Shown here: positions 1-5,430 of the stretch, piece after piece
How the letters are laid out: each line of letters starts with the position of its first letter
Numbering within the stretch: position 1 is the stretch's first letter
From: Desulfobacterales bacterium
GTDB lineage: Bacteria; Desulfobacterota; Desulfobacteria; Desulfobacterales; Desulfobacteraceae
DNA: 9,415 nt
Reading direction: 5' to 3'
Assembly: GCA_022361535.1 (NCBI GenBank)
Contig: JAKSAU010001040.1
Location: 1 to 9,415, forward strand
Program-made: the position numbers and the translations under genes
Notes under the pieces: model-generated
The model's input: only the letters and a program-made list of their open reading frames with translations
What the model was told of the DNA's origin: nothing
Databases searched by the model: none

Positions 1-120
1 ACAATTTCCTCGGTTATTCAAATACCCAAAGATGCGGCCAATGATATTCTCTTTAAACATAAAGTTAATGTAATGGAATTTTCAAATAACTTGGAGCCTG
101 TATTTGAAAACGGATGGTGA
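1..120 (+). CDS. 3' end of an unidentified protein (partial)
   Basis: A reading frame is open from the first base to a TGA at 118-120 and gives 39 residues ending in ...NLEPVFENGW. The start lies outside the window. I do not recognise the family. The residue mix (ISSVIQIPKDAAND, then KHKVNVMEFSNN) looks like an ordinary soluble protein, with no membrane segment and no metal-binding motif. The stop codon falls inside the left copy of the dispersed repeat that begins near 115. The natural C-terminus may therefore have been replaced by repeat sequence, or the repeat may simply abut the gene. Coding status rests only on the open frame and plausible composition over 39 codons, so confidence is limited. 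Confidence 0.4.
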   Translation, partial: TISSVIQIPKDAANDILFKHKVNVMEFSNNLEPVFENGW

Positions 121-244
121 ACAGGGGTAAGCAATATACAAAAACCGGCCCGTTTATTCTAAGAAACGGCTGCCGGACTTTTTGTAAAAAATCCGCCTGA
201 CGCCGTCTTCTTAGAATAAACGAGCCTAAGGACTTAAACTGAAT
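115..244 (-). repeat. Dispersed hairpin repeat, left copy
   Basis: This ~130 bp block matches, in reverse complement, the block at 6764-6888. The outer arms TTCTTAGAATAAACG (208-222) and its exact complement (151-165) are identical in both copies. The side running from 189 to 244 matches over about 55 bases with one difference. The central loop (166-188) has diverged in both length and sequence. Conserved arms with a free loop point to selection on the folded structure. I do not recognise it as a named repeat family. A MITE or a REP-like element are both possible. Strand is given by analogy with the right copy, which is defined as +. Confidence 0.85.
140..226 (-). terminator. Candidate intrinsic terminator of the ecf operon (inside left repeat)
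   Basis: On the - strand the arm at 226-208 pairs with 165-147 over 19 positions with one mismatch (at position 223, against 150). The stem is followed by GG and a run of five T (144-140). An inner imperfect hairpin (about 175-194, GGAC/TCC flanking complementary T and A runs) shortens the large loop. It lies about 280 bases past the stop of the last ecf gene, with no other - strand gene between. The role is inferred from the stem plus T-run and has not been demonstrated. Confidence 0.5.
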
Positions 245-366
245 CCTTTGAAAAATTATCCGAAGATTCGGACCCGGAAAAAATCTCAGTTGACGGTTCT
301 TATATACAAGTGCACCAGCATGGAAGTGGTGCAATGAATTATTTAGAAACAGATCTTAGAATATAG
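241..366 (+). pseudogene. IS5-type transposase fragment (remnant)
   Basis: Reading from GAA at 241 to TAG at 364-366 gives 41 residues that resemble the start of the catalytic domain of IS5-family (IS427-like) DDE transposases. They include F-E-K-L-S-E-D, then I-S-V-D-G-S-Y, then V-H-Q-H-G-S-G-A. The Asp of VDGS corresponds to the first catalytic Asp, and the H-Q-H-x-x-G-A stretch is typical just after it. The usual following segment (Gly-Arg-Ser-Arg-Gly-Gly) and the rest of the catalytic domain are missing. After GSGA the frame runs into unrelated residues and stops. The 5' part is cut exactly at the edge of the repeat (244). It is non-functional. Assignment is by motif recognition only. Confidence 0.6.
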
Positions 367-509
367 ATTATGAGCACTTATGGAAAAATTGCGGGGTTTT
401 CTTTTTCTCATAATTTTCGTGAATACAAAACAGACGCCTTAAAGATTTTAAAATATATGTAGGTATATTAATTGAATAAATAACCTATATTTAAAACGGA
501 TCTAAAAAA
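367..509. other. AT-rich non-coding stretch downstream of the ecf operon
   Basis: No convincing gene is present. A 30-codon frame (370-462) has no recognisable motif and no ribosome-binding site. The stretch holds a T-rich block at 388-407, ATTG-C-GGGGTTTT-C-TTTTT. That block is an inverted, imperfect copy of the 3' end of the neighbouring ATPase gene (524-504 on the - strand). An AT-rich imperfect hairpin lies at about 461-487. The sequence TCTTAGAATA at 353-362, just upstream, repeats ten bases of the arm of the dispersed repeat and may be a worn piece of it. Confidence 0.5.
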
Positions 510-524
510 TCAAAACCCCACAAT
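388..524 (-). repeat. Inverted repeat enclosing the last ATPase stop codon
   Basis: On the - strand, 524-504 reads ATTGTGGGGTTTTGATTTTTT. On the + strand, 388-407 reads ATTGCGGGGTTTTCTTTTTC. The two arms pair over about 20 bases with three or four mismatches, and the enclosed loop is roughly 96 bases. On the ecf transcript the second arm is followed by a short T-run (387-383), so this could be a second, weak termination structure. It could also be the trace of a small inverted duplication. Confidence 0.4.
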
Positions 525-1316
525 AAAATCTTCTGGTGTCATAGCAAGCCTTTTTTGCTGAAAGTGGGTACTTAACTGAACCACTTGTGGAGGTAGTAAT
601 CTACAGTGTGAAAGAATTTCATTGTCGGAAAAGAAGTCCCGGGTGTAGCCGTCAAAACCCTTTTCTCCTTCTTGAAGACAAATGATGCGTGTAATGTTTT
701 CTGCAACAAAATCCATGTCATGGGTAATGATCAGAACTGTCTTTTCTTCGTCTTTCAATCTTTCCAAAGCACTGATAAACAGTTTGATTTCATAAGAATC
801 AAATCCTGCAGTCGGTTCATCAAAAACGATAATGGGAGTATCCATTGCTACAATAGATGCTAGAGCAATTCTTTTTCGTTCACTAAAGCCCAAATCATGA
901 GGATTCATTTTTTGGAAGGGTAACAAATCAAAATCTGATAACGCCTTGTTTACTAACAGATCCACTCTTTGGGGGGAGTGTCCTAAATTATGTGGACCGA
1001 ATGCAACTTCGTCCCTGACAATTTGCTTGCAAATCTGATCATCCGGATTTTGAAATAATAATGCTACTTTTCTCGCCAATTGGGAAACGCTTTGAGTAGA
1101 TGAATCAATCCCTTGTATCCATATTTTACCGGTGGAAGGAAGCAAGAGGCCATTAAAATGCTTGGCAAGGGTACTTTTTCCTGAACCATTATGGCCGACC
1201 AGAGCAACACGCTCTCCGACACTCAAATTGAAAGATATATTATTTATTGCGGTTATATGTTCTGAATATTTAAAGGTTAGGCTCTCGGCACTTACTTGAA
1301 ACTCTTTTTTGTTCAT
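510..1316 (-). CDS. ecfA: ECF transporter ATPase with degenerate signature motif
   Basis: This 268-residue ABC ATPase belongs to the energy-coupling-factor (CbiO/EcfA) family. It works as one half of the ATPase pair on the cytoplasmic face of the importer. Visible motifs are Walker A GHNGSGKS (41-48), Q-loop Gln89 in LFQNPDDQ (typical of ECF ATPases), Walker B VFDEPTAG (164-171) with catalytic Glu167, and switch His199 in ITHD. The signature, normally LSGGQ or LSYGE, reads LGFSE (142-146), so the Ser and Gly positions are exchanged. The C-terminal part after about 215 is short and variable, as in the family. The gene starts at an ATG sharing the 4-base overlap ATGA with the preceding ATPase gene, with GGGAG a few bases upstream. 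That arrangement implies translational coupling. It is the last gene of the operon. Confidence 0.9.
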   Translation of the reverse strand: MNKKEFQVSAESLTFKYSEHITAINNISFNLSVGERVALVGHNGSGKSTLAKHFNGLLLPSTGKIWIQGIDSSTQSVSQLARKVALLFQNPDDQICKQIVRDEVAFGPHNLGHSPQRVDLLVNKALSDFDLLPFQKMNPHDLGFSERKRIALASIVAMDTPIIVFDEPTAGFDSYEIKLFISALERLKDEEKTVLIITHDMDFVAENITRIICLQEGEKGFDGYTRDFFSDNEILSHCRLLPPQVVQLSTHFQQKRLAMTPEDFIVGF

Positions 1317-2158
1317 TTTTCTCCCATCCCCTGAACCGTGTCAAAAAAAGATACGGATAATGGTTGCCCATCTTGCCAAAGCCCTTTTTCTTCAGCCAAA
1401 AGAGCCACCTGTGTATAGCGTGTCCAATCCAGGCCAATCATTTCCAAGGCTGGTGAAGTTAATGTCTCTTGAGGAGTGCCGTCCAAAACCACTTTTCCAT
1501 TATCCAAGGCAATTACCCGATCGGCATATTCTGCTATCAGTTCCAATCTTTGCTCTGCAATGACGATGGTTACACCCTGTTTGTTGAGTCTGTGTAAGAG
1601 TTTAAACACTTCTTTTGCCCCCATTGGATCAAGAAAGGTGGTTGGTTCATCCAATACTAAGATGGACGGTTCCGAAGCGATGGCTGCTGCGAAAACCAAT
1701 CGCTGCTGCTGGCCGCCTGATAGTTGATAAGGGGATCGCTCTGCTAAGTTTTGGAGCCCAGTCATCAGCAGGACTCGTTTAACTTGTTCTATAATTTCAT
1801 CCCTTTTCATTCCTTGATTTTCAAGACTAAACGCTATTTCTTCAAATACAGTATAATGGAAACCCGACAATTGATTCTTAGGGTTCTGCATGACCATCCC
1901 TACATTCCGGGCGATCTGGCCTATCCCCATGGTTGAGATGTCGGTTCCGTCAACTTTGATAGAGCCTTGTGTTCGGCCATGATACAAATGGGGAACAATA
2001 CCGGATAGTGCACAGCAAAAGGTTGACTTGCCTGAGTTATTTGCACCTATGATCCCAAGGAATTCTCCTTTTGGAATTTTAAGTGACACATCTTTCAGCG
2101 AGGCGTTATCCGTACCGGGATAATGATAGGTCAATTTATGGATTTCAATTTGGAACAT
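1313..2158 (-). CDS. ecfA: ECF transporter ATPase with canonical signature, Gln at switch-His position
   Basis: This 281-residue ECF-family ABC ATPase is the partner of the neighbouring one. Motifs are Walker A GANNSGKS (38-45, with Asn where Gly is more usual but still G-x4-GKS), Q-loop Gln91 in VMQNPKNQ, a full LSGGQQQR signature (146-153) and Walker B LVLDEPTT (167-174) with Glu171. Where most ABC ATPases have the switch His, the sequence is IAEQRLE, giving Gln203 in place of His. The start is an ATG two bases after the ecfT stop. Only a weak GGGG Shine-Dalgarno lies in the end of ecfT, so translation is probably coupled. The 3' end overlaps the next ATPase by four bases. Family assignment is secure. 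The vitamin or metal transported is not determined by this subunit. Confidence 0.9.
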   Translation of the reverse strand: MFQIEIHKLTYHYPGTDNASLKDVSLKIPKGEFLGIIGANNSGKSTFCCALSGIVPHLYHGRTQGSIKVDGTDISTMGIGQIARNVGMVMQNPKNQLSGFHYTVFEEIAFSLENQGMKRDEIIEQVKRVLLMTGLQNLAERSPYQLSGGQQQRLVFAAAIASEPSILVLDEPTTFLDPMGAKEVFKLLHRLNKQGVTIVIAEQRLELIAEYADRVIALDNGKVVLDGTPQETLTSPALEMIGLDWTRYTQVALLAEEKGLWQDGQPLSVSFFDTVQGMGEK

Positions 2159-2160
2159 GA

Positions 2161-2946
2161 TTACCCCACAACACGATAGCCGATAATGCAGATTGTAAGG
2201 GCTAGCATCAGCTGTCTCACTCGTTTTTGGACCATTGAATCGGGAACTGTCCGGACAAAGGTTTTAGTTTGCTTTGACTTAAACCCCCGCAATTCAAGAG
2301 CGACCGACCGCTGCTCTATCTCGATGAGAGACCCAAGAACCAGGGGGATAAGAAGTGGGAGCAAACCATAGCACCGTTTCAGAAAACTTCCTTGTGTATC
2401 AAGCCCCCTTGACCGCTGGGCGGACTGAATGGCCACAATCCGTTCGCGCATAGCCGGAAGCAATAGCAGGGGGCTGCCGATAAGATAACCGAGAGTCGGG
2501 GACCCCGCAGTTTGCGATATGGTGCTGATCAGATCTGCAGGGTGGGTTGTGAAGACAAAAATCAGCGAAGCAATCAATATAATCAATAGCTGCAGAAGCG
2601 TATTAAATGCGAAGAGCAACCCTTCCTGGTATACGTTGAACCAGGGGAAGCTGATCAAAACGGTGTGATTCTCCGGATAAAGGGTCCCATGGATTGGTAC
2701 CATGAAAAGTATCAGCGGCAGCATGGTTTTCCATAAAAATGTCAGGGAAGGTTTAAAAATGCCTGCAGTAATTAAAATTCCCAGGTTGATCAAAAGGAAA
2801 ACGCTATCAGTCAGCCATTTCCCGGGCAATACATAAACAGATACACCAATGAAAAGAATATAGCACAGCTTATTAAACGGATGAATCCGGTGAAGCCATG
2901 TCTCTTTTTCAATAAACAATGTGGGATGGGATGTCCGGGGTTGCAT
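2161..2946 (-). CDS. ecfT: ECF transporter transmembrane coupling protein EcfT (CbiQ family)
   Basis: This 261-residue membrane protein links the ATPases to the S component. Hydrophobic segments lie at about 27-40, 46-63, 73-88, 108-133, 152-166 and 192-208, with a final one near 245-258. The two coupling-helix motifs of the family are present as Ser-Arg-Gly (179-181, in AQRSRGLD) and Leu-Arg-Gly (219-221, in ALELRGFKSK). These are the sites known to dock in the ATPase grooves. The frame extends to a TTG at 2985. I chose the ATG at 2946 because AAGGAG lies 13 bases before it and nothing resembling a Shine-Dalgarno precedes the TTG. Its ribosome-binding site is part of an inverted repeat described separately. 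Confidence 0.9.
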   Translation of the reverse strand: MQPRTSHPTLFIEKETWLHRIHPFNKLCYILFIGVSVYVLPGKWLTDSVFLLINLGILITAGIFKPSLTFLWKTMLPLILFMVPIHGTLYPENHTVLISFPWFNVYQEGLLFAFNTLLQLLIILIASLIFVFTTHPADLISTISQTAGSPTLGYLIGSPLLLLPAMRERIVAIQSAQRSRGLDTQGSFLKRCYGLLPLLIPLVLGSLIEIEQRSVALELRGFKSKQTKTFVRTVPDSMVQKRVRQLMLALTICIIGYRVVG

Positions 2947-2954
2947 ATTTAAAG

Positions 2955-3001
2955 ATCTGCTCCTTTCCTGTCCATCATTTATCAATAGGATCGGAGCAGA
3001 T
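2955..3001 (-). promoter_or_regulatory. Candidate Shine-Dalgarno-sequestering hairpin before ecfT
   Basis: On the - strand transcript the sequence ATCTGCTCC (3001-2993) is a perfect 9-base complement of GGAGCAGAT (2963-2955), with a 29-base loop. The GGAG of the second arm is the Shine-Dalgarno core of ecfT (start ATG 2946). Folding would therefore mask the ribosome-binding site. It sits in the 75-base gap after the S-component gene, the only sizeable gap in the operon. The complementarity is seen directly. The regulatory role is inferred. Confidence 0.45.
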
Positions 3002-3021
3002 GTTGAACTTTTAAAATGGCA

Positions 3022-3624
3022 TTAATTTTTAAACGCTACTGCATTGACGCGAGGCAATCGGGCTGCTGTCCTGTCCGGCAAGGCTTTGACAATACCCCAT
3101 GACAATACAGCCGTAACAACTTTATCGATTAAATTGGATGTGAAAACACTGATAACCACAGATCCAAAAAGACCTTTGCCAACGGCAAGCATATAGGATG
3201 TTATAAAATCAGCCCCCGAGCCTGTAATTCCGCCAAACAGATACAATTTGATTGGCACCGCAACAACAGCATTGAAAAAAGTGATAATCACACCACTGAT
3301 GATTGCCAGCCACCAGGTTCTGAAAAGTCCATATTTCGCGCACAAACCTGCAGTTATACCGATGGCCATTGCAACGGGTGAAAAAGCCGCCGCTACTGGT
3401 GAGGAGATCATTCCCCAGATTAAATTGGTCAGCAATCCTGTCAGGCCGCCTGCCCATGGGCCAGCCATAATACCAACGAGTATAGTGCCTATAGAATCCA
3501 GAAAAATCGGAAGTTTAAGCATGGATACCAACTGACCCGCTGCAATATTTATAACAATGGCAACAGCCATGAGTACCATGACGGTTGTGGTAAAATCTTT
3601 TTTAATTGTTTCAGACAAACTCAT
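3022..3624 (-). CDS. ECF transporter S component (substrate-binding membrane protein), substrate unknown
   Basis: This 200-residue, very hydrophobic protein has about six predicted membrane spans. It carries the pattern of the COG4720-like ECF S-component group: LPIFLDSIGTILVG, then GPWAGGLTGLLTNLIWG near residues 55-75, and LFGGITGSGADFITSYML near 130-150. S components bind the substrate and dictate specificity, then associate with EcfT and the ATPases. I cannot assign a vitamin. It lacks the CbiM/NikM metal-binding N-terminus, so cobalt or nickel is unlikely. The frame also has an ATG at 3630, but AAGGAG ends one base before that codon and seven bases before the ATG at 3624, so 3624 is the better start. 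It is the second gene of the operon, following the PPC-protein gene. The ecfT gene follows after a structured gap. Confidence 0.85.
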   Translation of the reverse strand: MSLSETIKKDFTTTVMVLMAVAIVINIAAGQLVSMLKLPIFLDSIGTILVGIMAGPWAGGLTGLLTNLIWGMISSPVAAAFSPVAMAIGITAGLCAKYGLFRTWWLAIISGVIITFFNAVVAVPIKLYLFGGITGSGADFITSYMLAVGKGLFGSVVISVFTSNLIDKVVTAVLSWGIVKALPDRTAARLPRVNAVAFKN

Positions 3625-3639
3625 TTTCATTCTCCTTAT

Positions 3640-4038
3640 CTATTTTGAATAAACGATATCAAGTTCAGGATATCCGGTCTGGGGATCGAACGTTCTCAAA
3701 AAGCTGCAATCCGGGATGATACCAATGACAATTTCAGCAGTTGTATATATGATACAGCCATCCATCAGGTGTGCTCCAAAAGTTGTGCCCTTTTCGTCTG
3801 CAATGGCGATATGGCAGTGGGAGCCATCTTTCGACAATATGCCTGTCAGGGAAACGATTTCGAAATGACCTTTCAGCTCTTCAGTATTTTCCTGGTTGGC
3901 AAACCGCAGCACTGCCCGGGTTAAACTTCCAACACAGGTCAATATGCACGCTGCTTTGATTCGCTGCTTTTCTATGATCCGATCAATCTCTCTTTTAAGA
4001 TCTTGACCAGGACGCAGCCGAATAGCAATCTGATCCAA
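3640..4038 (-). CDS. PPC/DUF296 (PD1-like) domain protein, first gene of the ecf operon
   Basis: This 132-residue protein consists of a single PPC (DUF296, COG1661) domain. Recognisable parts are ILTCVGSLTRAVLRFA (32-47), FEIVSLTGILS (59-69), SHCHIAIAD (73-81) and TFGAHLMDG (86-94), followed by the closing strand. The His residues 74, 76 and 90 match positions that form a metal-binding site in some bacterial trimeric PPC proteins. Plant PPC proteins carry AT-hooks and bind DNA. This one has no AT-hook or other DNA-binding motif, so the common 'DNA-binding protein' label is not supported. The start is TTG, preceded by AAAGGA at seven bases, and no ATG is available. The stop lies 15 bases before the S-component start. 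It may be a sensor, an accessory factor or an enzyme for the imported compound (inference). Confidence 0.8.
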   Translation of the reverse strand: MDQIAIRLRPGQDLKREIDRIIEKQRIKAACILTCVGSLTRAVLRFANQENTEELKGHFEIVSLTGILSKDGSHCHIAIADEKGTTFGAHLMDGCIIYTTAEIVIGIIPDCSFLRTFDPQTGYPELDIVYSK

Positions 4039-4074
4039 TTCTTTGTCCTTTGATTAAAATTGTATAAATGAGCT

Positions 4075-4123
4075 ATCACTATGAGGAAGCCATACCAATG
4101 TCAAAGTGATTATATAGATGGCT
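4075..4123 (-). promoter_or_regulatory. Interleaved inverted repeats: candidate operator or leader pseudoknot
   Basis: On the - strand, in order, lie AGCCAT (4123-4118), ATCACTTTGA (4110-4101), ATGGCT (4093-4088) and TCATAGTGAT (4084-4075). The first pairs perfectly with the third over 6 bases. The second pairs with the fourth over 10 bases with one T-T mismatch. Crossing pairs of this kind have the topology of an H-type pseudoknot in RNA. At DNA level they are two overlapping dyads. The block ends 36 bases before the TTG start of the PPC gene. It matches no riboswitch class I can recognise. If the TATAAT at 4114-4109 is the real -10, the first arm would not be transcribed and an operator becomes the likelier reading. 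Confidence 0.35.
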
Positions 4124-4299
4124 AACCCTCCTAAAGATTGATATATTCAATAGGTGAGGTGTTCCAGCAACGGAATTTGCAAAAGAAATCCGGTCTAAAT
4201 AACTGTATTACATCCCGTTTCTGGAAATGCTTTCAATTAGGTAAAACATCGGCAAGGGAAACAAGTATTCTCTCACGACTGCATTTTGTATTGCTGTGA

Positions 4300-4328
4300 T
4301 TGTAAGCATGGATTCCGTTATCTTTAAT
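4300..4328 (+). promoter_or_regulatory. Candidate sigma-70-type promoter for the femAB-like unit
   Basis: TTGTAA (4300-4305) and TTTAAT (4323-4328) are separated by 17 bases. They match the -35 and -10 consensus at 4/6 and 5/6 positions and lie 65 bases upstream of the ATG at 4393. A second TTGACT at 4354-4359 has no suitable -10. Recognition is by eye only. Confidence 0.3.
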
Positions 4329-4392
4329 ATACCATTTTAGATATAAAGGTTAATTGACTGGCTCAAAAAAATAATAGAAGAGGCAGGCAGTT

Positions 4393-5418
4393 ATGCAGAT
4401 AGTTGAAGTTAACCACGATAGGAAGTGGAACCGTTTTGTGACGGGCAACCCCAATGCCTACTACACCCACCTTTACGAATGGAGGACGTTAATCGAGAAC
4501 GTCTATGGCCATAAATCTCTTTATCTTGCCGCAGTAAAGAAAAATAGGATTTGTGCTGTTTTGCCTCTTTTCTGTATTAAACGCCCTTTTTGTACCCCAA
4601 ACTGGGTGTCTATGCCTTTTTTCGATCAGGCCGGGATATCAGGCGACCCAGACGCAGGAAAACAACTCTTAAAAAAAGCGGAATCGCTTCTGTATTCAAA
4701 TAAAGCGGGAATCCTGTCTCTAAGACAGGATTCCAGATCCAATTCTGATCATCTGGAATTAGGGGGAAGACAACCTGTTACATACAATGAAAAAGTCAGC
4801 ATGCAAGTCCCGCTTGAATCCAGTCAGCAATTGATGATGGCCCGATTTCGGTCCAAGCTGAGAAATCAGATAAATAAGGGAATAAAAAACGGTCTAACCT
4901 GGGAGATCGGAAAAAAACGCCATTTGGATTCCTTTTACCGTGTATTCAGCGGAAATATGCGCGACTTGGGGTCGCCGGTTCATTCAAAGGCTTTTTTCAG
5001 GGCTGTCTTTGATTTTTTCCCGGCCAATGCATTTATATGTGTGGTTTATCATAGACAGACTCCAGTTGCGGCATCCTTGGTGTTCCGGTTTAAAAACAGT
5101 TTGGCAAATCCCTGGGCATCATCCTTGCGCGAATACCGACACTTGAATAGCAATATGCTTCTATACTGGCAGATGATCAGGTTCGCCTGCAATCTTGGTG
5201 TGGAGGTGTTTGATATGGGACGATCCTCAAAAGGCGCTTCTACTTATAAGTTCAAACAGCAGTGGTCCCCCCGGGAAATCCCCTTGAATTGGTATACATG
5301 GGAATTTGGAAAAAAAGGTATCCCAAAGGAGACACTTGTAGTGGAATCTTGGAAAAAGATGCCTGTACGGGCAGCTAATTTAGCAGGCCCGAAAATAAGA
5401 AAGTATATATCATTGTAA
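4393..5418 (+). CDS. FemAB-related acyltransferase, PEP-CTERM/exopolysaccharide type
   Basis: This 341-residue protein has the double GNAT-like fold of FemAB peptidyl or acyl transferases. It closely resembles the FemAB-related proteins found with PEP-CTERM/exosortase and exopolysaccharide loci. Supporting segments are YYTHLYEWRTLIENVYGHKS (23-42), LYLAAVKKNRICAVLPLF (43-60), RSKLRNQINKGIKNGL (153-168), the family hallmark FSGNMRDLGSPVHSKAFF (185-202), PVAASLVFRFKN (224-235) and the closing EVFDMGRSSKGASTYKFK (271-288). No signal peptide or membrane span is seen, so it is probably cytosolic. It would act on an activated sugar, peptide or lipid-linked precursor; the exact acceptor is unknown. 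AGAGG lies 9 bases before the ATG. It is followed 12 bases later by a deacetylase-like gene, which suggests one envelope-modification unit. No exosortase or glycosyltransferase genes are visible nearby. Confidence 0.8.
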   Translation: MQIVEVNHDRKWNRFVTGNPNAYYTHLYEWRTLIENVYGHKSLYLAAVKKNRICAVLPLFCIKRPFCTPNWVSMPFFDQAGISGDPDAGKQLLKKAESLLYSNKAGILSLRQDSRSNSDHLELGGRQPVTYNEKVSMQVPLESSQQLMMARFRSKLRNQINKGIKNGLTWEIGKKRHLDSFYRVFSGNMRDLGSPVHSKAFFRAVFDFFPANAFICVVYHRQTPVAASLVFRFKNSLANPWASSLREYRHLNSNMLLYWQMIRFACNLGVEVFDMGRSSKGASTYKFKQQWSPREIPLNWYTWEFGKKGIPKETLVVESWKKMPVRAANLAGPKIRKYISL

Positions 5419-5430
5419 CCGGAGGGAAAA

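Larger units (their letters stand above)
4039..4392. other. Divergent intergenic region between ecf and femAB-like operons
   Basis: No gene is visible in these 354 bases. The ecf-proximal part (4075-4123) holds interleaved inverted repeats. On the - strand a perfect TATAAT lies at 4114-4109 without a good -35 partner. A TTGACA at 4104-4099 is followed 17 bases on by a poor -10 (TAGTGA). The femAB-proximal part holds a plausible + strand promoter at 4300-4328. The middle (about 4140-4290) shows nothing beyond a minor TTCC/GGAA hairpin near 4162-4175. Confidence 0.6.

Noticed and set aside
311..333. TGCACCA/TGGTGCA 7-base dyad as an operator
   Set aside because: It lies inside the transposase remnant over the conserved HQHGSGA codons, so coding history explains it.
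65..334. 89-residue - strand frame
   Set aside because: It runs through the repeat and antisense to the transposase remnant. It is Arg/Phe-rich with no motif and no ribosome-binding site.
370..462. 30-codon + strand frame after the transposase remnant
   Set aside because: No ribosome-binding site, no recognisable motif, AT-rich chance composition.
2947..2985. Longer ecfT beginning at TTG 2985
   Set aside because: No Shine-Dalgarno precedes the TTG, the extra 13 residues are hydrophilic and unlike the family, and a good AAGGAG serves the ATG at 2946.
3022..3624. Cobalt/nickel (CbiM/NikM) assignment for the transporter
   Set aside because: The S component lacks the CbiM/NikM N-terminal metal-binding sequence and no CbiN/NikN-like gene is present, so CbiO/CbiQ similarity only reflects the shared module.
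4076..4104. TTGACA with TAGTGA as the main ecf promoter
   Set aside because: The -10 element is poor and both hexamers fall inside the dyad arms. It was kept only as a remark in the intergenic entry.
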